A DNA stretch of 64,000 bases from Anaspis maculata (taxonomy: Eukaryota > Arthropoda > Insecta > Coleoptera > Scraptiidae): positions 52,449,416 through 52,513,415 of the forward strand of contig OX421966.1 in the NCBI GenBank assembly GCA_949128115.1, in the 5' to 3' direction. The notes under the pieces were generated by a model. The model made no database searches and had not been told where the DNA came from. It saw nothing but the letters and a program-made list of their open reading frames with translations. Within the stretch, counting starts at the first letter, position 1, and each line of letters starts with the position of its first letter. The position numbers and the translations under genes are program-made. Positions 36,085 to 50,330 of the stretch are shown piece after piece.

Positions 36085-37844
36085 TCTAAGTGATATCTAC
36101 TGACAAATACGGTCGTCGTGGCAACGACTTTTGGCAAAATTATCTGAGGTTTACTTAAAATTTATATTTCACGTCAAAGTTCCTTCACGGTCAGGTAGTT
36201 TCTACGGATTTAATTTCAGAACTGGAAAATAAGTAAAAGAAATTATTTTCATTGAAATTTGAGAATTTCCATGTTTCGTGTAGACTCAGTAATCAGAAAA
36301 TGAATGTAATTTGGTTTTTTCGTATTTCCAAAAAGGAGAAATGAATCTTTTAATGTCTTCTGTTTAAATTCAAAATTTTGCTCTTGTCGAGCCATGTCGC
36401 GTTAGGAGTCTACAGAAATGGTTCGTAACGCGACATAAGGCATAAGTGTCGCACTATGATGGGCTCTTAGCGTGACACATGAAAGAAAAACTTTTTCAAA
36501 ATCCAAATTAGGCAACATGGCATTTCCAAGTGATATCTACTGACGAATACGGTCGTCGTGGTAACGACTTTTGGCGAAATCATCTGAGGTTTACTTAAAA
36601 TTTATATTTCACGTCAAAGTTCCTCCACGGTCAGGTAGTTTCTACGGATTTAATTTCAGAACTGGAAAATAAGTGAAAGAAATTATTTTCATTGAAATTT
36701 GAGAATTTCCATGTTTCGTGTGGACTCAAGAATCAGAAAATGAATGTAATTTGGTTTTTTCGTATTTCCAAAAAGGAGAAATGAATCTTTTATTGTCTTC
36801 TGTTTATATTCAAAATTTTGCTCTTGTCGAGCCATGTCGCGTTGGGAGCCTACAGAAATAGTTCTTAGCGCGACATAAGACATAATTGTCGCGCTATGAT
36901 GGGCTCTTAGCGTGACACATGAAAGAAAAACTTTTTCAAAATCCAAATTAGGCAACATGGCATTTCTAAGTGATATCTACTGACAAATACGGTCGTCGTG
37001 GCAACGACTTTTGGCAAAATTATCTGAGGTTTACTTAAAATTTATATTTCACGTCAAAGTTCCTTCACGGTCAGGTAGTTTCTACGGATTTAATTTCAGA
37101 ACTGGAAAATAAGTAAAAGAAATTATTTTCATTGAAATTTGAGAATTTCCATGTTTCGTGTAGACTCAGGAATCAGAAAATGAATGTAATTTGGTTTTTT
37201 CGTATTTCCAAAAAGGAGAAATGAATCTTTTAATGTCTTCTGTTTAAATTTAAAATTTTGCTCTTGTCGAGCCATGTCGCGTTAGGAGTCAACAGAAATG
37301 GTTCGTAACGCGACATAAGGCATAAGTGTCGCGCTATGATGGGCTCTTAGCGTGACACATGGAAGAGAAACTTTTTCAAAATCCAAATTAGGCAACATGG
37401 CATTTCCAAGTGATATCTACTGACGAATACGGTCGTCGTGGCAACGACTTTTGGCGAAATTATCTGAGGTTTACTTAAAATTTATATTTCACGTCAAAGT
37501 TCCTTCACGGTCAGGTAGTTTCTACGGATTTAATTTCAGAACTGGAAAACAAGTAAGAGAAATTATTTTCATTGAAATTAAGGAATTTCCATGTTTCGTG
37601 TAGACTCAGGAATCAGAAAATGAATGTAATTTGGTTTTTTCGTATTTCCAAAAAGGAGAAATGAATCTTTCATTGTCTTCTGTTTATATTCAAAATTTTG
37701 CTCTTGTCGAGCCATGTCGCGTTGGGAGCCTACAGAAATAGTTCTTAGCGCGACATAAGACATAATTGTCGCGCTATGATGGGCTCTTAGCGTGACACAT
37801 GAAAGAAAAACTTTTTCAAAATCCAAATTAGGCAACATGGCATT
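36085..37844. repeat. Four chimeric monomers between block F and the second mosaic copy
   Basis: Unit 36085 is group II then group I; unit 36525 is group I then group II after ttttattgtc; unit 36965 is group II then group I with private changes (tttaaattt, gagtcaac, tggaagagaa); unit 37405 is a bridge monomer with aaaacaagtaagag and aaattaagg. These four have no exact equivalent in front of the first mosaic copy and mark local rearrangement at its edge. Confidence 0.75.
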
Positions 37845-40800
37845 TCTAAGTGATATCTACTGACAAATACGGTCGTCGTGGCAACGACTTTTGGCAAAAT
37901 TATCTGAGGTTTACTTAAAATTTATATTTCACGTCAAAGTTCCTTCACGGTCAGGTAGTTTCTACGGATTTAATTTCAGAACTGGAAAATAAGTAAAAGA
38001 AATTATTTTCATTGAAATTTGAGAATTTCCATGTTTCGTGTAGACTCAGGAATCAGAAAATGAATGTAATTTGGTTTTTTCGTATTTCCAAAAAGGAGAA
38101 ATGAATCTTTCATTGTCTTCTGTTTATATTCAAAATTTTGCTCTTGTCGAGCCATGTCGCGTTGGGAGCCTACAGAAATAGTTCTTAGCGCGACATAAGA
38201 CATAATTGTCGCGCTATGATGGGCTCTTAGCGTGACACATGAAAGAAAAACTTTTTCAAAATCCAAATTAGGCAACATGGCATTTCTAAGTGATATCTAC
38301 TGACAAATACGGTCGTCGTGGCAACGACTTTTGGCAAAATTATCTGAGGTTTACTTAAAATTTATATTTCACGTCAAAGTTCCTTCACGGTCAGGTAGTT
38401 TCTACGGATTTAATTTCAGAACTGGAAAATAAGTAAAAGAAATTATTTTCATTGAAATTTGAGAATTTCCATCTTTCGTGTAGACTCAGGAATCAGAAAA
38501 TGAATGTAATTTGGTTTTTTCGTATTTCCAAAAAGGAGAAATGAATCTTTTAATGTCTTCTGTTTAAATTCAAAATTTTGCTCTTGTCGAGCCATGTCGC
38601 GTTAGGAGTCTACAGAAATGGTTCGTAACGCGACATAAGGCATAAGTGTCGCACTATGATGGGCTCTTAGCGTGACACATGAAAGAAAAACTTTTTCAAA
38701 ATCCAAATTAGGCAACATGGCATTTCCAAGTGATATCTACTGACGAATACGGTCGTCGTGGTAACGACTTTTGGCGAAATCATCTGAGGTTTACTTAAAA
38801 TTTATATTTCACGTCAAAGTTCCTCCACGGTCAGGTAGTTTCTACGGATTTAATTTCAGAACTGGAAAATAAGTGAAAGAAATTATTTTCATTGAAATTT
38901 GAGAATTTCCATGTTTCGTGTGGACTCAAGAATCAGAAAATGAATGTAATTTGGTTTTTTCGTATTTCCAAAAAGGAGAAATGAATCTTTTCTTGTCTTC
39001 TGTTTATATTCAAAATTTTGCTCTTGTCGAGCCATGTCGCGTTGTGAGCCTACAGAAATAGTTCTTAGCGCGACATAAGACATAATTGTCGCGCTATGAT
39101 GGGCTCTTAGCGTGACACATGAAAGAAAAACTTTTTCAAAATCCAAATTAGGCAACATGGCATTTCTAAGTGATATCTACTGACAAATACGGTCGTCGTG
39201 GCAACGACTTTTGGCAAAATCATCTGAGGTTTACTTAAAATTTATATTTCACGTCAAAGTTCCTCCACGGTCAGGTAGTTTCTACGGATTTAATTTCAGA
39301 ACTGGAAAATAAGTGAAAGAAATTATTTTCATTGAAATTTGAGAATTTCCATGTTTCGTGTGGACTCAAGAATCAGAAAATGAATGTAATTTGGTTTTTT
39401 CGTATTTCCAAAAAGGAGAAATGAATCTTTTAATGTCTTCTGTTTAAATTCAAAATTTTGCTCTTGTCGAGCCATGTCGCGTTAGGAGTCTACAGAAATG
39501 GTTCGTAACGCGACATAAGGCATAAGTGTCGCACTATGATGGGCTCTTAGCGTGACACATGAAAGAAAAACTTTTTCAAAATCCAAATTAGGCAACATGG
39601 CATTTCCAAGTGATATCTACTGACGAATACGGTCGTCGTGGTAACGACTTTTGGCGAAATCATCTGAGGTTTACTTAAAATTTATATTTCACGTCAAAGT
39701 TCCTCCACGGTCAGGTAGTTTCTACGGATTTAATTTCAGAACTGGAAAAAAAGTGAAAGAAATTATTTTCATTGAAATTCGAGAATTTCCATGTTTCGTG
39801 TGGACTCAAGAATCAGAAAATGAATGTAATTTGGTTTTTCCGTATTTCCAAAAAGGAGAAATGAATCTTTTATTGTCTTCTGTTTATATTCAAAATTTTG
39901 CTCTTGTCGAGCCATGTCGCGTTGGGAGCCTACAGAAATAGTTCTTAGCGCGACATAAGACATAATTGTCGCGCTATGATGGGCTCTTAGCGTGACACAT
40001 GAAAGAAAAACTTTTTCAAAATCCAAATTAGGCAACATGGCATTTCTAAGTGATATCTACTGACAAATACGGTCGTCGTGGCAACGACTTTTGGCAAAAT
40101 TATCTGAGGTTTACTTAAAATTTATATTTCACGTCAAAGTTCCTTCACGGTCAGGTAGTTTCTACGGATTTAATTTCAGAACTGGAAAATAAGTAAAAGG
40201 AATTATTTTCATTGAAATTTGAGAATTTCCATGTTTCGTGTAGACTCAGGAATCAGAAAATGAATGTAATTTGGTTTTTTCGTATTTCCAAAAAGGAGAA
40301 ATGAATCTTTTATTGTCTTCTGTTTATATTCAAAATTTTGCTCTTGTCGAGCCATGTCGCGTTAGGAGTCTACAGAAATGGTTCGTAACGCGACATAAGG
40401 CATAAGTGTCGCACTATGATGGGCTCTTAGCGTGACACATGAAAGAAAAACTTTTTCAAAATCCAAATTAGGCAACACGGCATTTCCAAGTGATATCTAC
40501 TGACGAATACGGTCGTCGTGGTAACGACTTTTGGCGAAATCATCTGAGGTTTACTTAAAATTTATATTTCACGTCAAAGTTCCTCCACGGTCAGGTAGTT
40601 TCTACGGATTTAATTTCAGAACTGGAAAATAAGTAAAAGAAATTATTTTCATTGTAATTTGAGAATTTCCATGTTTCGTGTAGACTCAGGAATCAGAAAA
40701 TGAATGTAACTTGGTTTTTTCGTATTTCCAAAAAGGAGAAATGAATCTTTTAATGTCTTCTGTTTAAATTCAAAATTTTGCTCTTGTCGAGCCATGTCGC

Positions 40801-43800
40801 GTTAGGAGTCTACAGAAATGGTTCGTAACGCGACATAAGGCATAAGTGTCGCACTATGATGGGCTCTTAGCGTGACACATGAAAGAAAAACTTTTTCAAA
40901 ATCCAAATTAGGCAACACGGCATTTCCAAGTGATATCTACTGACGAATACGGTCGTCGTGGTAACGACTTTTGGCGAAATCATCTGAGGTTTACTTAAAA
41001 TTTATATTTCACGTCAAAGTTCCTCCACGGTCAGGTAGTTTCTACGGATTTAATTTCAGAACTGGAAAATAAGTAAAAGAAATTATTTTCATTGAAATTT
41101 GAGAATTTCCATGTTTCGTGTGGACTCAAGAATCAGAAAATGAATGTAACTTGGTTTTTTCGTATTTCCAAAAAGGAGAAATGAATCTTTTAATGTCTTC
41201 TGTTTAAATTCAAAATTTTGCTCTTGTCGAGCCATGTCGCGTTAGGAGTCTACAGAAATGGTTCGTAACGCGACATAAGGCATAAGTGTCGCACTATGAT
41301 GGGCTCTTAGCGTGACACATGAAAGAAAAACTTTTTCAAAATCCAAATTGGGCAAGATGGCATTTCCAAGTGATATATACTGACGAATACGGTCGTCGTG
41401 GTAACGACTTTTGGCGAAATCATCTGAGGTTTACTTAAAATTTATATTTCACGTCAAAGTTCCTCCACGGTCAGGTAGTTTCTACGGATTTAATTTCAGA
41501 ACTGGAAAATAAGTAAAAGAAATTATTTTCATTGAAATTTGAGAATTTCCATGTTTCGTGTGGACTCAAGAATCAGAAGATGAATGTAACTTGGTTTTTT
41601 CGTATTTCCAAAAAGGAGAAATGAATCTTTTCATGTCTTCTGTTTAAATTCAAAATTTTGCTCTTGTCGAGCCATGTCGCGTTAGGAGTCTACAGAAATG
41701 GTTCGTAACGCGACATAAGGCATAAGTGTCGCACTATGATGGGCTCTTAGCGTGACACATGAAAGAAAAACTTTTTCAAAATCCAAATTAGGCAACACGG
41801 CATTTCCAAGTGATATCTACTGACGAATACGGTCGTCGTGGTAACGACTTTTGGCGAAATCATCTGAGGTTTACTTAAAATTTATATTTCACGTCAAAGT
41901 TCCTCCACGGTCAGGTAGTTTCTACGGATTTAATTTCAGAACTGGAAAATAAGTAAAAGAAATTATTTTCATTGAAATTTGAGAATTTCCATGTTTCGTG
42001 TGGACTCAAGAATCAGAAAATGAATGTAACTTGGTTTTTTCGTATTTCCAAAAAGGAGAAATGAATCTTTTAATGTCTTCTGTTTAAATTCAAAATTTTG
42101 CTCTTGTCGAGCCATGTCGCGTTAGGAGTCTACAGAAATGGTTCGTAACGCGACATAAGGCATAAGTGTCGCACTATGATGGGCTCTTAGCGTGACACAT
42201 GAAAGAAAAACTTTTTCAAAATCCAAATTGGGCAAGATGGCATTTCCAAGTGATATATACTGACGAATACGGTCGTCGTGGTAACGACTTTTGGCGAAAT
42301 CATCTGAGGTTTACTTAAGATTTATATTTCACGTCAAAGTTCCTCCACGGTCAGGTAGTTTCTACGGATTTAATTTCAGAACTGGAAAATAAGTAAAAGA
42401 AATTATTTTCATTGAAATTTGAGAATTTCCATGTTTCGTGTGGACTCAAGAATCAGAAAATGAATGTAATTTGGTTTTTTCGTATTTTCAAAAAGGAGAA
42501 ATGAATCTTTTGATGTTTTCTGTTTAAATTCAAAATTTTGCTCTTGTCGAGCCATGTCGCGTTAGGAGTCTACAGAAATGGTTCGTAACGCGACATAAGG
42601 CATAAGTGTCGCACTATGATGGGCTCTTAGCGTGACACATGAAAGAAAAACTTTTTCAAAATCCAAATTAGGCAACACGGCATTTCCAAGTGATATCTAC
42701 TGACGAATACGGTCGTCGTGGTAACGACTTTTGGCGAAATCATCTGAGGTTTACTTAAAATTTATATTTCACGTCAAAGTTCCTCCACGGTCAGGTAGTT
42801 TCTACGGATTTAATTTCAGAACTGGAAAATAAGTAAAAGAAATTATTTTCATTGAAATTTGAGAATTTCCATGTTTCGTGTAGACTCAGGAATCAGAAAA
42901 TGAATGTAATTTGGTTTTTTCGTATTTCCAAAAAGGAGAAATGAATCTTTTAATGTCTTCTGTTTAAATTCAAAATTTTGCTCTTGTCGAGCCATGTCGC
43001 GTTAGGAGTCTACAGAAATGGTTCGTAACGCGACATAAGGCATAAGTGTCGCACTATGATGGGCTCTTAGCGTGACACATGAAAGAAAAACTTTTTCAAA
43101 ATCCAAATTGGGCAAGATGGCATTTCCAAGTGATATATACTGACGAATACGGTCGTCGTGGTAACGACTTTTGGCGAAATCATCTGAGGTTTACTTAAAA
43201 TTTATATTTCACGTCAAAGTTCCTCCACGGTCAGGTAGTTTCTACGGATTTAATTTCAGAACTGGAAAATAAGTAAAAGAAATTATTTTCATTGAAATTT
43301 GAGAATTTCCATGTTTCGTGTGGACTCAAGAATCAGAAAATGAATGTAATTTGGTTTTTTCGTATTTCCAAAAAGGAGAAATGAATCTTTTAATGTCTTC
43401 TGTTTAAATTCAAAATTTTGCTCTTGTCGAGCCATGTCGCGTTAGGAGTCTACAGAAATGGTTCGTAACGCGACATAAGGCATAAGTGTCGCACTATGAT
43501 GGGCTCTTAGCGTGACACATGAAAAAAAAACTTTTTCAAAATCCAAATTAGGCAACATGGCATTTCCAAGTGATATCTACTGACGAATACGGTCGTCGTG
43601 GTAACGACTTTTGGCGAAATCATCTGAGGTTTACTTAAAATTTATATTTCACGTCAAAGTTCCTCCACGGTCAGGTAGTTTCTACGGATTTAATTTCAGA
43701 ACTGGAAAATAAGTAAAAGAAATTATTTTCATTGAAATTTGAGAATTTCCATGTTTCGTGTGGACTCAAGAATCAGAAAATGAATGTAATTTGGTTTTTT

Positions 43801-46800
43801 CGTATTTCCAAAAAGGAGAAATGAATCTTTTAATGTCTTCTGTTTAAATTCAAAATTTTGCTCTTGTCGAGCCATGTCGCGTTAGGAGTCTACAGAAATG
43901 GTTCGTAACGCGACATAAGGCATAAGTGTCGCACTATGATGGGCTCTTAGCGTGACACATGAAAGAAAAACTTTTTCAAAATCCAAATTGGGCAACATGG
44001 CATTTCCAAGTGATATCTACTGACGAATACGGTCGTCGTGGTAACGACTTTTGGCGAAATCATCTGAGGTTTACTTAAAATTTATATTTCACGTCAAAGT
44101 TCCTCCACGGTCAGGTAGTTTCTACGGATTTAATTTCAGAACTGGAAAATAAGTAAAAGAAATTATTTTCATTGAAATTTGAGAATTTCCATGTTTCGTG
44201 TGGACTCAAGAATCAGAAAATGAATGTAATTTGGTTTTTTCGTATTTCCAAAAAGGAGAAATGAATCTTTTAATGTCTTCTGTTTAAATTCAAAATTTTG
44301 CTCTTGTCGAGCCATGTCGCGTTAGGAGTCTACAGAAATGGTTCGTAACGCGACATAAGGCATAAGTGTCGCACTATGATGGGCTCTTAGCGTGACACAT
44401 GAAAGAAAAACTTTTTCAAAATCCAAATTAGGCAACACGGCATTTCCAAGTGATATCTACTGACGAATACGGTCGTCGTGGTAACGACTTTTGGCGAAAT
44501 CATCTGAGGTTTACTTAAAATTTATATTTCACGTCAAAGTTCCTCCACGGTCAGGTAGTTTCTACGGATTTAATTTCAGAACTGGAAAATAAGTAAAAGA
44601 AATTATTTTCATTGAAATTTGAGAATTTCCATGTTTCGTGTGGACTCAAGAATCAGAAAATGAATGTAATTTGGTTTTTTCGTATTTCCAAAAAGGAGAA
44701 ATGAATCTTTTAATGTCTTCTGTTGAAATTCAAAATTTTGCTCTTGTCGAGCCATGTCGCGTTAGGAGTCTACAGAAATGGTTCGTAACGCGACATAAGG
44801 CATAAGTGTCGCACTATGATGGGCTCTTAGCGTGACACATGAAAGAAAAACTTTTTCAAAATCCAAATTGGGCAACATGGCATTTCCAAGTGATATCTAC
44901 TGACGAATACGGTCGTCGTGGTAACGACTTTTGGCGAAATCATCTGAGGTTTACTTAAAATTTATATTTCACGTCAAAGTTCCTCCACGGTCAGGTAGTT
45001 TCTACGGATTTAATTTCAGAACTGGAAAATAAGTAAAAGAAATTATTTTCATTGAAATTTGAGAATTTCCATGTTTCGTGTAGACTCAAGAATCATAAAA
45101 TGAATGTTATTTGGTTATTTCGTATTTCCAAAAAGGAGAAATGAATCTTTTAATGTCTTCTGTTTAAATTCAAAATTTTGCTCTTGTCGAGCCATGTCGC
45201 GTTGGGAGCCTACAGAAATAGTTCTTAGCGCGACATAAGACATAATTGTCGCGCTATGATGGGCTCTTAGCGTGACACATGAAAGAAAAACTTTTTCAAA
45301 ATCCAAATTAGGCAACATGGCATTTCTAAGTGATATCTACTGACAAATACGGTCGTCGTGGCAACGACTTTTGGCAAAATTATCTGAGGTTTACTTAAAA
45401 TTTATATTTCACGTCAAAGTTCCTTCACGGTCAGGTAGTTTCTACGGATTTAATTACAGAACTGGAAAATAAGTAATAGAAATTATTTTCATTGAAATTT
45501 GAGAATTTCCATGTTTCGTGTAGACTCAAGAATCAGAAAATGAATGTTATTTGGTTATTTCGTATTTCCAAAAAGGAGAAATGAATCTTTTAAATGTCTT
45601 CTGTTTAAATTCAAAATTTTGCTCTTGTCGAGCCATGTCGCGTTAGGAGTCTACAGAAATGGTTCGTAACGCGACATAAGGCATAAGTGTCGCGCTATGA
45701 TGGGCTCTTAGCGTGACACATGAAAGAAAAACTTTTTCAAAATCCAAATTAGGCAACATGGCATTTCCAAGTGATATCTACTGACGAATACGGTCGTCGT
45801 GGCAACGACTTTTGGCGAAATTATCTGAGGTTTACTTAAAATTTATATTTCACGTCAAAGTTCCTTCACGGTCAGGTAGTTTCTACGGATTTAATTTCAG
45901 AACTGGAAAATAAGTAAGAGAAATTATTTTCATTGAAATTTAGGAATTTCCATGTTTCGTGTAGACTCAGGAATCAGAAAATGAATGGAATTTGGTTTTT
46001 TCGTATTTCCAAAAAGGAGAAATGAATCTTTTATTGTCTTCTGTTTAAATTCAAAATTTTGCTCTTGTCGAGCCATGTCGCGTTAGGAGTCTACAGAAAT
46101 GGTTCGTAACGCGACATAAGGCATAAGTGTCGCACTATGATGGGCTCTTAGCGTGACACATGAAAGAAAAACTTTTTCAAAATCCAAATTAGGCAACATG
46201 GCATTTCCAAGTGATATCTACTGACGAATACGGTCGTCGTGGTAACGACTTTTGGCGAAATCATCTGAGGTTTACTTAAAATTTATATTTCACGTCAAAG
46301 TTCCTCCACGGTCAGGTAGTTTCTACGGATTTAATTTCAGAACTGGAAAATAAGTGAAAGAAATTATTTTCATTGAAATTTGAGAATTTCCATGTTTCGT
46401 GTGGACTCAAGAATCAGAAAATAAATGTAATTTGGTTTTTTCGTATTTCCAAAAAGGAGAAATGAATCTTTTAATGTCTTCTGTTCAAATTCGAAATTTT
46501 GCTCTTGTCGAGCCATGTCGCGTTAGGAGTCTACAGAAATGGTTCGTAACGCGACATAAGGCATAAGTGTCGCACTATGATGGGCTCTTAGCGTGACACA
46601 TGAAAAAAAAACTTTTTCAAAATCCAAATTAGGCAACATGGCATTTCCAAGTGATATCTACTGACGAATACGGTCGTCGTGGTAACGACTTTTGGCGAAA
46701 TCATCTGAGGTTTACTTAAAATTTATATTTCACGTCAAAGTTCCTCCACGGTCAGGTAGTTTCTACGGATTTAATTTCAGAACTGGAAAATAAGTAAAAG

Positions 46801-49800
46801 AAATTATTTTCATTGAAATTTGAGAATTTCCATCTTTCGTGTAGACTCAGGAATCAGAAAATGAATGTAATTTGGTTTTTTCGTATTTCCAAAAAGAAGA
46901 AATGAATCTTTTAATGTCTTCTGTTTAAATTCAAAATTTTGCTCTTGTCGAGCCATGTCGCGTTAGGAGTCTACAGAAATGGTTCGTAACGCGACATAAG
47001 GCATAAGTGTCGCGCTATGATGGGCTCTTAGCGTGACACATGAAAGAAAAACTTTTTCAAAATCCAAATTAGGCAACATGGCATTTCCAAGTGATATCTA
47101 CTGACAAATACGGTCGTCGTGGCAACGACTTTTGGCAAAATTATCTGAGGTTTACTTGGAATTTATATTTCACGTCAAAGTTCCTCCACGGTCAGGTAGT
47201 TTCTACGGATTTAATTTCAGAACTGGAAAATAAGTAAAAGAAATTATTTTCATTGAAATTTGAGAATTTCCATGTTTCGTGTAGACTCAGGAATCAGAAA
47301 ATAAATGTAATTTGGTTTTTTCGTATTTCCAAAAAGAAGAAATGAATCTTTTAATGTCTTCTGTTTAAATTCAAAATTTTGCTCTTGTCGAGCCATATCG
47401 CGTTAGGAGTCTACAGAAATGGTTCGTAACGCGACATAAGGCATAAGTGTCGCACTATGATGGGCTCTTAGCGTGACACATGAAAAAAAAACTTTTTCAA
47501 AATCCAAATTAGGCAACATGGCACTTCCAAGTGATATCTACTGACGAATACGGTCGTCGTGGTAACGACTTTTGGCGAAATCATCTGAGGTTTACTTAAA
47601 ATTTATATTTCACGTCAAAGTTCCTCCACGGTCAGGTAGTTTCTACGGATTTAATTTCAGAACTGGAAAATAAGTAAAAGAAATTATTTTCATTGAAATT
47701 TGAGAATTTCCATGTTTCGTGTAGACTCAGGAATCAGAAAATGAATGTAATTTGGTTTTTTCGTATTTCCAAAAAGGAGAAATGAATCTTTTAATGTCTT
47801 CTGTTTAAATTCAAAATTTTGCTCTTGTCGAGCCATGTCGCGTTAGGAGTCTACAGAAATGGTTCGTAACGCGACATAAGGCATAAGTGTCGCGCTATGA
47901 TGGGCTCTTAGCGTGACACATGAAAGAAAAACTTTTTCAAAATCCAAATTAGGCAACATGGCATTTCCAAGTGATATCTACTGACAAATACGGTCGTCGT
48001 GGCAACGATTTTTGGCAAAATTATCTGAGGTTTACTTGGAATTTATATTTCACGTCAAAGTTCCTCCACGGTCAGGTAGTTTCTACGGATTTAATTTCAG
48101 AACTGGAAAATAAGTAAAAGAAATTATTTTCATTGAAATTTGAGAATTTCCATGTTTCGTGTAGACTCAGGAATCAGAAAATAAATGTAATTTGGTTTTT
48201 TCGTATTTCCAAAAAGAAGAAATGAATCTTTTAATGTCTTCTGTTTAAATTCAAAATTTTGCTCTTGTCGAGCCATGTCGCGTTAGGAGTCTACAGAAAT
48301 GGTTCGTAACGCGACATAAGGCATAAGTGTCGCACTATGATGGGCTCTTAGCGTGACACATGAAAAAAAAAACTTTTTCAAAATCCAAATTAGGCAACAT
48401 GGCACTTCCAAGTGATATCTACTGACGAATACGGTCGTCGTGGTAACGACTTTTGGCGAAATCATCTGAGGTTTACTTAAAATTTATATTTCACGTCAAA
48501 GTTCCTCCACGGTCAGGTAGTTTCTACGGATTTGATTTCAGAACTGGAAAATAAGTAAGAGAAATTATTTTCATTGAAATTTGAGAATTTCCATGTTTCG
48601 TGTAGACTCAGGAATCAGAAAATAAATGTAATTTGGTTTTTTCGTATTTCCAAAAAGAAGAAATGAATCTTTTATGTCTTCTGTTTAAATTCAAAATTTT
48701 GCTCTTGTCGAGCCATGTCGCGTTAGGAGTCTACAGAAATGGTTCGTAACGCGACATAAGGCATAAGTGTCGCACTATGATGGGCTCTTAGCGTGACACA
48801 TGAAAAAAAAAACTTTTTCAAAATCCAAATTAGGCAACATGGCATTTCCAAGTGATATCTACTGACAAATACGGTCGTCGTGGCAACGACTTTTGGCAAA
48901 ATTATCTGAGGTTCACTTGAAATTTATATTTCACGTCAAAGTTCCTCCACGGTCAGGTAGTTTCTACGGATTTGATTTCAGAACTGGAAAATAAGTAAGA
49001 GAAATTATTTTCATTGAAATTTGAGAATTTCCATGTTTCGTGTAGACTCGAGAATCAGAAAATGAATGTAATTTGGTTTTTTCGTATTTCCAAAAAGAAG
49101 AAATGAATCTTTTAATGTCTTCTGTTTAAATTCAAAATTTTGCTCTTGTCGAGCCATGTCGCGTTAGGAGTCTACAGAAATGGTTCGTAACGCGACATAA
49201 GGCATAAGTGTCGCACTATGATGGGCTCTTAGCGTGACACATGAAAGAAAAACTTTTTCAAAATCCAAATTAGGCAACATGGCATTTCCAAGTGATATCT
49301 ACTGACGAATACGGTCGTCGTGGTAACGACTTTTGGCGAAATCATCTGAGGTTTACTTAAAATTTATATTTCACGTCAAAGTTCCTCCACGGTCAGGTTG
49401 TTTCTACGGATTTAATTTCAGAACTGGAAAATAAGTAGAAGAAATTATTTTCATTGAAATTTGAGAATTTCCATCTTTCGTGTAGACTCAGGAATCAGAA
49501 AATGAATGTAATTTGGTTTTTTCGTATTTCCAAAAAGGAGAAATGAATCTTTTAATGACTTCTGTTTAAATTCAAAATTTTGCTCTTGTCGAGCCATGTC
49601 GCGTTAGGAGTCTACAGAAATGGTTCGTAACGCGACATAAGGCATAAGTGTCGCACTATGATGGGCTCTTAGCGTGACACATGAAAGAAAAACTTTTTCA
49701 AAATCCAAATTAGGCAACATGGCATTTCCAAGTGATATCTACTGACGAATACGGTCGTCGTGGTAACGACTTTTGGCGAAATCATCTGAGGTTTACTTAA

Positions 49801-50233
49801 AATTTATATTTCACGTCAAAGTTCCTCCACGGTCAGGTAGTTTCTACGGATTTGATTTCAGAACTGGAAAATAAGTAAGAGAAATTATTTTCATTGAAAT
49901 TTGAGAATTTCCATGTTTCGTGTAGACTCAGGAATCAGAAAATAAATGTAATTTGGTTTTTTCGTATTTCCAAAAAGAAGAAATGAATCTTTTATGTCTT
50001 CTGTTTAAATTCAAAATTTTGCTCTTGTCGAGCCATGTCGCGTTAGGAGTCTACAGAAATGGTTTGTAACGCGACATAAGGCATAAGTGTCGCACTATGA
50101 TGGGCTCTTAGCGTGACACATGAAAAAAAAAACTTTTTCAAAATCCAAATTAGGCAACATGGCATTTCCAAGTGATATCTACTGACAAATACGGTCGTCG
50201 TGGCAACGACGTTTGGCAAAATTATCTGAGGTT
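37845..50233. repeat. Mosaic block, second copy of the roughly 18-kb tandem duplication
   Basis: Matches 19363-32191 but is exactly one monomer shorter; the missing unit lies between 40,660 and 41,365, where the first copy has an extra group I unit. Elsewhere I found only isolated differences, such as taactt at about 40,708 against taattt. The copy is followed by gttcacttga at 50231, whereas the first copy switches to group II between 32128 and 32191. Confidence 0.9.
39651..39941 (+). other. 96-codon plus-strand open frame, duplicate
   Basis: Copy of the frame at 21169-21459 at an offset of 18,482 bp, with the same two lost stops. Its presence dates the two substitutions before the large duplication and says nothing about function. 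Confidence 0.12.
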
Positions 50234-50330
50234 CACTTGAAATTTATATTTCACGTCAAAGTTCCTCCACGGTCAGGTAGTTTCTACGGATTTGATTTCA
50301 GAACTGGAAAAAAAGTAAGAGAAATTATTT
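49660..50330. repeat. Segment duplicated 5280 bp downstream (first copy)
   Basis: The variants tttgatttc, aataaatg, aagaagaaatg, the shortened ttttatgtc, ggtttgtaac (50061) and gaactggaaaaaaagtaag (about 50301) recur at +5280 bp (12 monomers), ending near 55610. Beyond that the copies differ (ggagaaatg against aagaagaaatg). Confidence 0.7.
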
